This document shows positions 54,401 to 62,633 of a DNA stretch of 64,000 nt, piece by piece; the stretch's first letter is position 1; each line of letters starts with the position of its first letter. The notes beneath the pieces are model-generated. The model was not told where the DNA came from, did no database searches, and saw nothing but the letters and a program-made list of their open reading frames with translations. Source of the DNA: Salinibacterium sp. NG253 (lineage in GTDB: Bacteria > Actinomycetota > Actinomycetes > Actinomycetales > Microbacteriaceae); NCBI RefSeq assembly GCF_015864945.1, contig NZ_JADYWF010000001.1:1860378-1924377 (forward strand), in the 5' to 3' direction. The position numbers were made by a program, and so were the translations under genes.

Positions 54401-54945
54401 ACCGTGTTCGTCGTGCCGCCGAAAGCGACCAGCGCGCGTGGGAGACAGAGTTCGGTGTTAGCCGCGACGTGTCAGGACTCGGCGTCGAACGCAACGTCTT
54501 CCGCTATCGCCCGGTGCCCGTGACCATTCGCCTGTCAGACGGTCAACCGCTCGGCCACCTGGTGCGCATGATCGCCGGTGCCGCTCGTATCGGCGCGACC
54601 ATTCACATCAGCTCGGCTATTCCATTGCCGTCGCTGCTCACCGAATCATTCGAGTCAGGAAATGCCGGAGTCTCGGTTGCTCAGGTTCGTGTTGAGTCGG
54701 ATGCTCGCTGGAACGAGCGTGCGGCTAAGGGCGAGTTGAAGACGAGCCGGGTGCGCCTCATCGGTGGTTCCTCTGTCGATCTCGCAGAAGCCGTTGGCGG
54801 AAACCCTGACGTCGCTGTGTGGTCGGGAGAAGTCACGACATCCGGTCGCGTTGAACTGCTGATCTTCGTGCAAGAGCAGTCACTGTCGATCACAGCACAC
54901 CGCTTCGGAAACCCCGATCTGGCCATGGCCGCACTCGAGGTCTAA
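51469..54945 (+). CDS. putA: Bifunctional proline dehydrogenase / L-glutamate gamma-semialdehyde dehydrogenase
   Basis: It oxidises proline to glutamate in two steps. The protein has 1158 residues from the GTG at 51469, which has GGAGG nine bases upstream. The FAD-dependent proline dehydrogenase occupies about 80-470 (YVSIKVSSVVSQL, GAGIKVRVVKGANLAMEHVD, GVAGHNLFDIAFAW). The aldehyde dehydrogenase is at about 530-990 (TPPWNFPVAIPAGSVLSAL, LAETSGKNA, catalytic Cys 750 in FGHAGQKCSAAS). There is no N-terminal ribbon-helix-helix DNA-binding domain, so control comes from a separate protein, probably the divergent LysR. The last 160 residues are the poorly conserved extension usual in long PutA forms. 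Confidence 0.95.
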   Translation: MSMSTSTDNLDASHQQIADQTVATVRRWLAESEEFPTDASATRLAGVLKDPNGLEFTLGFIDTVVRPEDLRVAGRNLERLTHIIPAFLPWYLRFAIMVGGGFAPLLPWIIVPIARRVLRGMVGHLIIDATPAKLDKALVHLRREGVNLNLNLLGEAVLGDDEADKRLAGTRALLNRDDVDYVSIKVSSVVSQLSMWAFDETVDRVVDRLTPLYLLALRSPQKKFINLDMEEFKDLELTIAVFEKLLDQPELLELEAGIVLQAYLPDALTALQELTRWSMARRARGGAGIKVRVVKGANLAMEHVDAVTHDWPMATWGTKQDTDTHYKRVLDWAFTPEHVDAVRIGVAGHNLFDIAFAWHLAQERGVTHGIEFEMLLGMATGQAEAVRKDVGSLLLYTPVVQPTEFDSAISYLVRRLEENASTENFMSGLFELSSNEHIFVREQDRFLASLANLDVPAQTTNRVQNRSTPAAIIGDRPFDNVADTDPAIGDNRTWGRAILARSGESQLGIDTVTAGAVSTAEQMKSILESTTAAGRRWGAMPAAERAAILHRAGDAIENSRAHLIEVMANEAGKTIAEGDVEVSEAIDFAHYYAERSLDLEKIEDATFIPSGLIVVTPPWNFPVAIPAGSVLSALASGSGVIIKPAKLSQRSAAVMVEALWEAGVPRDVLTFVDLKDRELGRVMIADPAVDRVILTGAWETAAMFRSWRNDLPILAETSGKNAIIVTPSADLDLAVADVTKSAFGHAGQKCSAASLVILVGSVGRSERFERQLVDSVRTLRVGLPQDPLTMMGPIVEPAQGKLLNALTTLAPGESWLVKPRQLDDESKQWTPGVRTGVASGSEFHMTEYFGPVLGVMRAKNLTEAIEMQNAVDYGLTAGIHSLDPTEVARWLDEVQAGNAYVNRGITGAIVRRQPFGGWKRSAVGCHAKAGGPNYLMTLGQWKAVEQPAARDIQVRGLSDQVSSVIKKAQSGMEFDEFDRVRRAAESDQRAWETEFGVSRDVSGLGVERNVFRYRPVPVTIRLSDGQPLGHLVRMIAGAARIGATIHISSAIPLPSLLTESFESGNAGVSVAQVRVESDARWNERAAKGELKTSRVRLIGGSSVDLAEAVGGNPDVAVWSGEVTTSGRVELLIFVQEQSLSITAHRFGNPDLAMAALEV

Positions 54946-54957
54946 AGAACTCACAGG

Positions 54958-54993
54958 GTGTGCGGGGATTCGCTACAGCGAGTCCTCGCACAC
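54958..54993 (+). terminator. Terminator hairpin after putA
   Basis: The arms 54958-54973 and 54978-54993 pair over 16 bp (two G-T wobbles) around a TACA loop, 12 bases after the putA stop and before the next promoter. No T-run follows, as is common in this group. Confidence 0.75.
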
Positions 54994-55021
54994 TGCCCTG
55001 AGCGTCGTTTAGCCTAAGAGG

Positions 55022-55834
55022 ATGATCCCCTCGATTCCTCTCAACGACGGCCACAGCATCCCCCAGCTTGGTCTTGGCACGTGGCCGCTCAGCGATGCTG
55101 AAGTTGCTGTCGTGGTTCCGACCGCCATCGAGCTCGGGTATCGCCACATCGACACGGCGGTGAGATACGGCAACGAAGCGGGCGTGGGCGAGGGCATCCG
55201 TCGCAGCGGCATTGACCGCGACGAACTATTCGTTACGACCAAGCTCGATGGCGACTTTCAGGGCGACGACCTCGCGATTGAGGGTCTTCGCGGCAGCCTC
55301 GAGCGCCTCGACCTCGACTACGTTGACCTGCTGCTGATCCACTGGCCGCTGCCCGAGCGCGGCGAATTTCTCTCGACGTGGCGCACGTTTGAGAAGCTGA
55401 AGGCCGACGGCTTCGTTCGCTCGATCGGGGTCTCCAACTTCAAGCCTGCGCACCTTGAAGTGCTGGCGGATGCGGGCGCTACCGTTCCGGCCGTGAACCA
55501 GGTTGACCTCTCGCCGACCAACGCTCGCCTCGACGACCGCGCTTATCACGACTCCCGCGGAATCGTCACGGAAGCGTGGAGCCCCATCAAGGGCGTGCTC
55601 GACCAGCCAGTGTTGCTCGAGATCGCGGCCAAGCACGAGCGCTCAGCGGCTCAGATTGCGCTGCGCTGGCACCTACAAAACGGTCTCGTCGCTATTCCGA
55701 AGTCGGCCAACCCCGAGAGACTGGCCGACAACATTGCGATCTTCGATTTCGAGCTCGACTCCCGCGACCTTGAAGCGATCGCGGCAATCGACGTGCCCGG
55801 CTCTGGCGTTGACTCTGACGAGATCGGGCACTAG
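55022..55834 (+). CDS. Aldo/keto reductase
   Basis: A protein of 270 residues. IPQLGLGTWPLSD, RHIDTAVRYGNEAGVGEGI, VTTKL and LLLIHWPLP supply the Asp, Tyr, Lys and His of the catalytic tetrad, and IPKSANPERLADNIAIFDF the NADPH-binding loop. It reduces aldehydes or ketones, 2,5-diketo-D-gluconate being the model substrate of this branch. TAGCCT six bases before the ATG suggests a leaderless start. It stands alone after the putA terminator. Confidence 0.9.
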   Translation: MIPSIPLNDGHSIPQLGLGTWPLSDAEVAVVVPTAIELGYRHIDTAVRYGNEAGVGEGIRRSGIDRDELFVTTKLDGDFQGDDLAIEGLRGSLERLDLDYVDLLLIHWPLPERGEFLSTWRTFEKLKADGFVRSIGVSNFKPAHLEVLADAGATVPAVNQVDLSPTNARLDDRAYHDSRGIVTEAWSPIKGVLDQPVLLEIAAKHERSAAQIALRWHLQNGLVAIPKSANPERLADNIAIFDFELDSRDLEAIAAIDVPGSGVDSDEIGH

Positions 55835-55850
55835 CTCGCGCTAGCTCGCG

Positions 55851-56558
55851 CTAGTTAGCGGCAACGAGCGCTTCGGCACGCACAGTGTCGAGCTGGCCAT
55901 CGATCATGTTCATCACGGCGTGCATCCGCGGCAAGTGAACGAGGTCGTGGGTCACCAGCAGCGTTGACGTGTTGCGTTCGTCTGTAAGGCGCAGGATGAG
56001 TTCGATAATGCTCGCACCGCGCTCCTGGTCGAGTGCACTCGTGGGTTCGTCAACGAGCAGCACCTTCGGGTCGTTCATAAGCGCCCGCGCGATGTTGATG
56101 CGCTGACGCTGACCGCCCGAAAGCTGGTGCGGACGCTTGTGCATCTGATCGCCAAGACCGACCGAAGCGAGTAATTCGGCGGCGTGTGTGCGCACGGCGG
56201 CACGACGGCCGCGGCTGTGCGGCGAACCCAATTCGTTCATGACCGCGAGCTGTTCGAGCGCGGTCAGCGACGGCAACAGATTGGCCTGCTGAAAGACGAT
56301 ACCGATTGCGTCGCGGCGCAACGCTGTTGCCTCGGTGGCGGACAGTTGGGCGGCATCCACCTCATCGATGAGGACCTGGCCGGAGTCGGGGTGGATGAGG
56401 GTCGCGGCAACCGCAAGCAGGCTCGACTTGCCAGACCCGCTCGGCCCGGTGATGCCGGTGACCGTGCCGGGGCGGGCACTGAGCGTGACGTGGTCGACCG
56501 CAGTGACGCGACCGTCGCCGTCGGGGAAGGTGAGCGTGACGTTGTTGAGCTGAATCAT
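55851..56558 (-). CDS. ABC transporter ATPase, MacB/LolD type
   Basis: A protein of 235 residues. Walker A is GPSGSGKSSLL, the signature LSGGQRQRINIARAL, Walker B VLLVDEPTSALD and the switch histidine is in LLVTHDLVHL. The MacB/LolD subgroup works with FtsX-type permeases in export or lipoprotein release, and such a permease overlaps its start by ATGA. The substrate is unknown. The pair is divergent from a two-component system that may control it. Confidence 0.9.
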   Translation of the reverse strand: MIQLNNVTLTFPDGDGRVTAVDHVTLSARPGTVTGITGPSGSGKSSLLAVAATLIHPDSGQVLIDEVDAAQLSATEATALRRDAIGIVFQQANLLPSLTALEQLAVMNELGSPHSRGRRAAVRTHAAELLASVGLGDQMHKRPHQLSGGQRQRINIARALMNDPKVLLVDEPTSALDQERGASIIELILRLTDERNTSTLLVTHDLVHLPRMHAVMNMIDGQLDTVRAEALVAAN

Positions 56559-57628
56559 CGGGTGCTCCCAAGGGCGGTGAGGGGGTCGGCGGTGGTGACG
56601 GAACGAAGCGCGAAAGCGGCGCCGGCAAGGCCGAGCGCAATCATGATGAAGCCCGGCAACAGGGTGGTGAGGGGGCTCAGGATGAACGGCAAAGCGTCGC
56701 CCAGGAGGGCCCCGAGAATGGCGGTAATTCCGATGCCAATGCCGACACCAATCAACAGCACGATGAGGGCTTGACCCAGCGCATCGCGAACGAGTGAAGG
56801 AGTGGAGGCTCCGAGCGCCTTGAGCACGGCGATGTCAGCCTTGCGCTGCATCGTCCACACGGTGAAGAAGGCACCGATCACGAGGGCAGAGATTCCGAAC
56901 AGCATGGCGACCATGAGCAGCAGCGAACCGATTTCTGAGCGGAACGAGCTGACGGCAGTGAGAGACAACACCACCGAATTGCTGAGGGTGTCTGCTTCAC
57001 TATTGATGGCATCCCAGTCCGCGTCGCCGGTGACCGCAATGGCGGTCGCATACGCGTCGGGGCTGCCGGTCGTGGCCGAGTAGCCCTGCCAGTCTTCGAG
57101 AGTCATCTGCACGACGGGGGTGTGGTTGTACCACCAGTTTCCGCTGACCTTCTCGACTGTGTAATCGGTGCCGGCGATGGTGATGGTGTCACCGGTGGTG
57201 ACATCAAGGCCGGTGGCGGCATCCTCTGAGAGACCGACCTTGCCGTCGGCGCTCGGGGCCGTCTCATCGAAGTCGGCGACAACGCCGAAGATGGCGATGG
57301 CGGTGCTGGACTCGGGCGATTCTGCCTTCGTCTGCGAGACGCCGATCGGGTTGGCCGATTCGACACCGTCAGCAGCAGCCCATATGTTTGCCTGCTTCTC
57401 GGTGACATCAGAGTCAGAGAAGCTCGCCTCATCGGCGCCCTTGCTGCTCGGGGTTGCGAACACGAGCTGGTCGGCGGGGAGTGAGAGCACTCCCGAAATG
57501 TTCTGGGCAGCGAGCCCACCGGTGAGGCCGCTCAAGAACCCCACGAGCAAAGTGATGAGGGCGACAACGGTGCCAATGAGCACGAATCGTCCGCGGGCGA
57601 AGCGCAGATCGCGCCAGGCAACAAACAT
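56555..57628 (-). CDS. ABC transporter permease, FtsX/MacB type
   Basis: A protein of 357 residues. One membrane segment near the N-terminus (FVLIGTVVALITLLVGFLSG) is followed by a large extracytoplasmic domain of about 190 residues and three more membrane segments, the FtsX/MacB layout. FTVWTMQRKADIAVLKALGAS is the conserved coupling region. AAAGGA lies upstream of the ATG. It is the first gene of the two-gene unit and faces the histidine kinase gene across 162 bases. Confidence 0.88.
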   Translation of the reverse strand: MFVAWRDLRFARGRFVLIGTVVALITLLVGFLSGLTGGLAAQNISGVLSLPADQLVFATPSSKGADEASFSDSDVTEKQANIWAAADGVESANPIGVSQTKAESPESSTAIAIFGVVADFDETAPSADGKVGLSEDAATGLDVTTGDTITIAGTDYTVEKVSGNWWYNHTPVVQMTLEDWQGYSATTGSPDAYATAIAVTGDADWDAINSEADTLSNSVVLSLTAVSSFRSEIGSLLLMVAMLFGISALVIGAFFTVWTMQRKADIAVLKALGASTPSLVRDALGQALIVLLIGVGIGIGITAILGALLGDALPFILSPLTTLLPGFIMIALGLAGAAFALRSVTTADPLTALGSTR

Positions 57629-57790
57629 GGGGAGTCCTTTCGGCGTCGACGAATGCGACAGTAACTAGCCTCCTCGTCTGGGCGCGGTAGGGCATCGGCC
57701 GGGAGAGTACCTTTCGTGGCGCTTAGTACGGAGGGCACAATCATCCTTTCGATGGATAGAAGCACTCGTTCACGGCAGTAGGGTCGAATT

Positions 57791-59005
57791 ATGAGCCACA
57801 CTGCGTTGACCCCCGTTTTTGTGGGGTTGCGCACCAGTTTGCACATCCTCTTTGTCGCTTTGACTGTGCTCGTGGTGGTGCGTGCTCTTGTCGATGGCAA
57901 CCCGAACATGGGGGCGGTGATCGCGCTCGCGGCGCTGTTGCTCATCACTTACGGTTTCGGCGGTTATCTGGCGCGGCACGCGATGAGTTCGGGGGCGAGC
58001 GCGCAGTCGGTCTCGGCCTACCTGTGGGCGCTTGTCTTGTCGGCAGAATGGCTCGTGCTGGTGTGGTTGAGTCCGGATGCCGCCTATCTGGTGTTCCCCC
58101 TGTTCTTTCTCTATCTGCACTTGTTGCCTCGCGGCTGGCGCACCCTCGCGGTGTTGGGTTCGACGTTGCTGGCCATCGCGGCGCTTGGTCTTCACAGCGA
58201 ATGGACCGTGGGTGGCGTTGTGGGGCCACTCGTCGGAGCGGGAGTTGCGATCGTGATTGGTCTTGGCTACAAATCACTCGCGGCTGAGGCTGCAGACCGC
58301 GAACTGTTGGTGAAGCAACTCCTCGAGACGCGCGATCAGCTGGCGCAGACCGAACGCGAATCCGGGGTGCTGGCGGAGCGAGCGAGACTCGCCCGCGAGA
58401 TTCATGACACCGTCGCACAGGGGCTGTCGAGCATCCAGATGCTGCTGCATGCTGCTGAACGTGCTGACCCGGATGCTGTGGGCCTCGAACACGTGCGCCT
58501 TGCCCGTGAGACAGCGGCCGCCAATCTCGCCGACACTCGTAACTTCATTCGCGAGCTTGCCCCGGCGGCACTCGTGGAGCAGGGGATGGGCGCGGCTTTG
58601 CGTCGTCTCGCTGAAACCCAGTGGCAGACCCCCGAGCGTGAGATCCGGGTGCGGGTGGCGGATGCTCTTGACCTTCCGATGCCCGTGCAGACCGCGCTAT
58701 TGCGCATCGCTCAGGGGGCGATGGCGAACGTCGTGCAGCACTCGGAGGCAACGCAGGCCACGATCTCCATCGAGCGCAATGATTCGGATGTGCGGCTCAT
58801 GATTGCGGACAACGGCCGCGGCTTTGACCCCGAACGCGCGGAGGCAGCGTCGGCTCGTGGCTTCACAGATTCTTTCGGACTCACGGCAACCCGCGAACGT
58901 GTCGAACAGCTGGGTGGCACGTTGACGGTGGAGTCGAGCCCCGGCGCTGGCACCACGGTGACGGTTGATCTGCTGCTGAGCCCATCGGCGGGGGAGACGG
59001 CATGA
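57791..59005 (+). CDS. Sensor histidine kinase, NarL/DesK type
   Basis: A protein of 404 residues. Residues 15-165 contain about five or six membrane segments without a recognised sensor domain. The H box is AREIHDTVAQGLSSIQ (phospho-His near 205, HisKA_3 family), and the ATPase has NVVQHSEA and IADNGRGFDPE. It is cognate to the overlapping NarL-type response regulator. TAGGGT six bases before the ATG suggests a leaderless promoter. The divergent MacB-like exporter makes cell-envelope or antibiotic stress a plausible signal, by analogy with similar clusters. Confidence 0.9.
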   Translation: MSHTALTPVFVGLRTSLHILFVALTVLVVVRALVDGNPNMGAVIALAALLLITYGFGGYLARHAMSSGASAQSVSAYLWALVLSAEWLVLVWLSPDAAYLVFPLFFLYLHLLPRGWRTLAVLGSTLLAIAALGLHSEWTVGGVVGPLVGAGVAIVIGLGYKSLAAEAADRELLVKQLLETRDQLAQTERESGVLAERARLAREIHDTVAQGLSSIQMLLHAAERADPDAVGLEHVRLARETAAANLADTRNFIRELAPAALVEQGMGAALRRLAETQWQTPEREIRVRVADALDLPMPVQTALLRIAQGAMANVVQHSEATQATISIERNDSDVRLMIADNGRGFDPERAEAASARGFTDSFGLTATRERVEQLGGTLTVESSPGAGTTVTVDLLLSPSAGETA

Positions 59006-59622
59006 TCCGGGTGGCGATTGCCGATGATCATCCGGTCGTCCGCGCCGGTTTGCGTGCCTTGCTCGAACACGAAACCGACCTCACTGTTGTGGGGGAGGCG
59101 GCCACTCCCGATGAGGCTTTTGCGCTCGTGCAATCGGCGAGCCCGAGTGTGATTTTGATGGATTTGCAGTTCGGCGAGCTGGAGTCAGGCGCGGATGTCA
59201 CGCGCCGCATCCGCGCGCTCGATGCTGCCCCGTATGTGCTGGTTCTCACCAACTACGACACCGATGGCGACATCCTGGGGGCCGTAGAAGCCGGTGCCAG
59301 TGGGTACCTGCTCAAGGACGCTCCACCGCATGAGTTGATTGCGGCCGTTCGTGCTGCGGCTGCGGGCGAGAGCGCTTTGGCTCCCGTAATCGCTGGCCGA
59401 TTGCTCGACCGGATGCGGGCTCCGCAAGTGAGTCTGAGCAAGCGCGAGATCGAGGTGCTGGAGCGCGTTGCCGCCGGGATGTCGAACGCGGCGATCGCGG
59501 GAGAAATCTTTGTCTCGCAAACGACGGTGAAGTCGCACCTGGTGCACATTTTTTCGAAGCTGAATGTGTCGTCGCGTACCGCTGCAGTGTCGAAGGCACG
59601 CGAACTGGGAGTGCTGCGGTAG
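59002..59622 (+). CDS. NarL-family response regulator
   Basis: A protein of 206 residues. The receiver domain has the acidic pair ADDH, phospho-Asp 54 in SVILMDLQFG, and LTNY and KDAPP for the Thr/Ser and Lys positions. The LuxR-type HTH is at about 140-200 (LSKREIEVLERVAAGMSNAAIAGEIFVSQTTVKSHL). The ATG overlaps the kinase stop. The gene ends inside an 18-bp tandem repeat, and its TAG stop is formed at a repeat junction. Confidence 0.93.
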   Translation: MIRVAIADDHPVVRAGLRALLEHETDLTVVGEAATPDEAFALVQSASPSVILMDLQFGELESGADVTRRIRALDAAPYVLVLTNYDTDGDILGAVEAGASGYLLKDAPPHELIAAVRAAAAGESALAPVIAGRLLDRMRAPQVSLSKREIEVLERVAAGMSNAAIAGEIFVSQTTVKSHLVHIFSKLNVSSRTAAVSKARELGVLR

Positions 59623-59674
59623 TTCAGGCTGCTGCGTCAGTTCGGCGGGCTGCGCCAGCTCGACGTGCTGCGGT
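59603..59674 (+). repeat. 18-bp tandem repeat, four units, across the regulator stop
   Basis: Four imperfect 18-base units (59603-59620, 59621-59638, 59639-59656, 59657-59674) share the ending GCTGCG-x. In the frame of the response regulator they read ELGVLR, stop-FRLLR, QFGGLR, QLDVLR and a second stop, so one six-residue motif was multiplied and then cut by a CAG-to-TAG-like change. Confidence 0.7.
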
Positions 59675-59686
59675 AGGTCTGGCCGA

Positions 59687-60082
59687 CTAGCCCTTGAGGG
59701 CGATAGCGACGAAACGCTGTGCTTCGTCGGTGCTGATTCCGAGCTCGGCTGCGCGGTTGGCGTAGGCCCTGGCCTCAAGTTGGAGAAGCGCTGCGGCATC
59801 GCCGGGCTGGGCTTTTACGACGGTGCCGTTGCGGCCGCGCGAGTGCAGAAAACCGTCGGCCTCGAGTTCGCGGTAGGCCCGCGCCACCGTGTTGGGCGCG
59901 ATGCCCAGGTCGGTGGCCAGCTGACGCACGGTCGCTAGCTTGGTGCCGGCCAGAAGCTCGCCGCTCGTGATCTGGGCGATCGCCTGAGCTTTGATCTGCT
60001 CAAACGGAGGAATGGATGCTGCGGTGTCGATCTCAAAAGTGACAGGACTTTCGGTCGGTGTGCGACGCCACGATTCAGCCAT
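59687..60082 (-). CDS. GntR-family (YtrA-type) transcriptional regulator
   Basis: A protein of 131 residues. The N-terminal winged helix is PPFEQIKAQAIAQITSGELLAGTKLATVRQLATDLGIAPNTVARAYRELEADGFL, with a short C-terminal helical part and no effector domain, the YtrA layout. The ATG at 60082 is chosen over one five codons upstream. It is divergent from ppsA with 154 bases between; YtrA-type regulators normally control an adjacent transporter or metabolic gene. Which neighbour is the target is not shown by sequence. Confidence 0.88.
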   Translation of the reverse strand: MAESWRRTPTESPVTFEIDTAASIPPFEQIKAQAIAQITSGELLAGTKLATVRQLATDLGIAPNTVARAYRELEADGFLHSRGRNGTVVKAQPGDAAALLQLEARAYANRAAELGISTDEAQRFVAIALKG

Positions 60083-60236
60083 GGTTGATTCTCTCACACG
60101 GGGTTTGGCGGCATCCGAAGCTCTTCACAGCATTGCCTGAGTCTCTTGTGCGCGCCCCTAGAGACGATGCGGCAATGGTCGTAGAGTTCACACCATAGGC
60201 AGTGGCAACTCCGTGAAAAAACGTGGGAGGCACGAT

Positions 60237-62633
60237 ATGGGCAAGCAGCATGTGATGTGGTTCGAGGACCTTGGCATTGGAGATGTTCCGATTGTCGGGG
60301 GGAAGAATGCATCGCTGGGCGAAATGGTTCGCACTCTCGAAAGCGAGGGGGTGAGGGTGCCGCCAGGGTTCGCGACTACTGCCGATGCCTATCGATCATT
60401 CGTTGATGCGAACGGGATTGCAACAGCCGCACGGGCGCAGCTTGATCGCTTTCATGCCGGGAGTGCGAGCTTGCGCGAAACGGGGGAAGCGCTGCGCGAG
60501 TTGTTCCTCAGCAGCGAGTTTCCTGAGGGCATTGCGGAAGAGATCCGCGCTTCCTATCGCCAGCTTGCCGCCCGTTCGGGCGAGACAAACCCCGCGGTTG
60601 CAGTGCGCAGCAGCGCCACGGCCGAAGACCTTCCCGATGCCAGTTTCGCCGGTCAGCAAGAGACCTTCCTGAATGTGCGGGGTGAGCGAGAGCTTCTGGA
60701 TGCCTGCCGGCGCTGCTATGCCTCGTTGTTTACCGACCGCGCGATCAGCTATCGAGAGGTCAAGGAATTTGATCATCTGGATGCGGCGCTGTCGATTGGC
60801 GTGCAGCGTATGGTGCGGTCGGATGTTGGCGGCTCCGGGGTGATGTTCTCTATCGACACGGAGAGCGGTTTTCCCCGTGTCGCGGTAATTAGCGCCGCGT
60901 GGGGACTCGGCGAAACTGTTGTTCAGGGAACGGTAAACCCCGACAAGTACCTCGTGTTCAAACCCCTGTTGGAGATGCCGGGGTGTTCGCCGATTGTCGA
61001 AAAAACTCTGGGCGCCAAGTCGCGCAAGATGATTTACAGCAAGGGCGGCAGCGCGCGCACGCGCATGGTCGATACCTCGGAGCGGGAACAGCAGTCGTTC
61101 GTGCTTGTTGATGCCGAAATTCTGCAGTTAGCGCGCTGGGCAGTGGTCGTCGAGGCGCACTATGGCCGCCCGATGGATATGGAATGGGCCAAGGATGGCG
61201 TGACGGGCGAGTTGTTCATTGTGCAAGCGCGCCCCGAGACCGTGCAGGCGCGCAAGACAGGTACGCGATTCACCACCCACCATCTCACTCAGGATGGCCC
61301 GCTTCTGATCTCCGGCGCCGCCATCGGCGATGCAATTGCCACCGGTTCGGCGTGTGTGATTCGGGACCCCGCCGATATCGAGAACTTTCGTGACGGGGCC
61401 ATTCTGGTCACCGAAATGACCGACCCGGACTGGGTGCCGATCATGACCCGGGCCTCGGGAATCGTCACTGATCATGGTGGCCCGACAAGCCATGCGGCGA
61501 TCGTCAGCCGTGAACTCGGTATCCCCGCTGTCGTAGGAACCGGCACCGCTACCGAGGTGCTGAAAGAGGGCCAAGAAATCACCCTGTCCTGTGCGGAAGG
61601 CGACCAAGGCCACATCTACGAGGGCACCCTCACCTTTGAGACCGAGGAGCTTGACCCCGCGACGCTGTCGGAAACACGCACAGCAGTGATGGTGAATATC
61701 GCGAGCCCAGCAGCAGCCTTCCAATGGTGGCGGTTGCCCGCAGCCGGGGTTGGTCTAGCCCGGATGGAATTCATCATCAATAATCTGATCACGATTCATC
61801 CGATGGCCCTGGTGCATCCCGAACTGGTCACTGACGAGGGTGAGCGTCAACAGATCGAGGAGCTCACGCGCGGTTTTGACGACCCCACGGAGTTCTTTGT
61901 GGAGACCCTGGCGCTAGGGATTGCCAAACTTGCTACGCCGTATCATCCGCTGCCCGTGATCGTGAGGCTCAGCGACTTCAAAACGAATGAGTACGCGCAC
62001 CTCATTGGCGGCAGTGTTTTCGAACACTCTGAAGAGAACCCGATGCTCGGCTTCCGGGGAGCGTCGCGCTATTACAGCCCGCGCTATCGCGAAGGCTTCG
62101 ACCTTGAATGTCGCGCGCTCAAGCGCGTGCGCGAGCAGATCGGATTCGCCAACATCATCATCATGGTGCCGTTCTGTCGCACTGTGGCCGAGGCCGATCG
62201 TGTTCTGGACGTGATGGCAGAGAACGGCTTGGTGCGAGGCGAAAATGGGCTTCAGATTTACATGATGTGCGAGATTCCCGCCAACGTGATTTTGGCTGAA
62301 AAGTTCGCCACCCGGTTCGATGGTTTCTCGATCGGTTCCAACGACTTGACGCAATTAGTGCTTGGTGTTGATCGAGACTCAGAGGAGTTGGCAGCGCTTT
62401 TTGACGAGCGGGATGACGCGGTCACGTCCATGATCAGCCAAGCCATCCAGAAAGCGCACGCCGCCGGAATCAAAATCGGAATTTGCGGGCAGGGCCCCAG
62501 CAATTACCCCGACTTTGCGGCGTTCCTCGTCAACGAGGGAATCGACTCCATTTCGCTCAACCCCGACAGCTTCATGAAGACGGTTCCCCATATTGCTGAC
62601 GCTGAGGCTGCCGTCGAGGCGCGCGACCGCTAA
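60237..62633 (+). CDS. ppsA: Phosphoenolpyruvate synthase
   Basis: It makes PEP from pyruvate and ATP for gluconeogenesis. The protein has 798 residues; GGGAGG seven bases before 60237 fixes the start over a GTG 24 bases earlier. The ATP-grasp domain has VGGKNASLGEM and AVRSSATAEDLPDASFAGQQ; the phosphohistidine is in TDHGGPTSHAAIVSRELG (about 420); the PEP-binding barrel has RLSDFKTNEY and ends ICGQGPSNYPDFAAFLVNEGI. It overlaps the broken aldolase gene tail to tail by four bases. Together with aldolase and phosphofructokinase genes it marks a glycolysis/gluconeogenesis switch region. Confidence 0.93.
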   Translation: MGKQHVMWFEDLGIGDVPIVGGKNASLGEMVRTLESEGVRVPPGFATTADAYRSFVDANGIATAARAQLDRFHAGSASLRETGEALRELFLSSEFPEGIAEEIRASYRQLAARSGETNPAVAVRSSATAEDLPDASFAGQQETFLNVRGERELLDACRRCYASLFTDRAISYREVKEFDHLDAALSIGVQRMVRSDVGGSGVMFSIDTESGFPRVAVISAAWGLGETVVQGTVNPDKYLVFKPLLEMPGCSPIVEKTLGAKSRKMIYSKGGSARTRMVDTSEREQQSFVLVDAEILQLARWAVVVEAHYGRPMDMEWAKDGVTGELFIVQARPETVQARKTGTRFTTHHLTQDGPLLISGAAIGDAIATGSACVIRDPADIENFRDGAILVTEMTDPDWVPIMTRASGIVTDHGGPTSHAAIVSRELGIPAVVGTGTATEVLKEGQEITLSCAEGDQGHIYEGTLTFETEELDPATLSETRTAVMVNIASPAAAFQWWRLPAAGVGLARMEFIINNLITIHPMALVHPELVTDEGERQQIEELTRGFDDPTEFFVETLALGIAKLATPYHPLPVIVRLSDFKTNEYAHLIGGSVFEHSEENPMLGFRGASRYYSPRYREGFDLECRALKRVREQIGFANIIIMVPFCRTVAEADRVLDVMAENGLVRGENGLQIYMMCEIPANVILAEKFATRFDGFSIGSNDLTQLVLGVDRDSEELAALFDERDDAVTSMISQAIQKAHAAGIKIGICGQGPSNYPDFAAFLVNEGIDSISLNPDSFMKTVPHIADAEAAVEARDR

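Noticed and set aside
59603-59674. CRISPR array
   Set aside because: The units are contiguous 18-mers without spacers, and no cas gene is present anywhere in the window.
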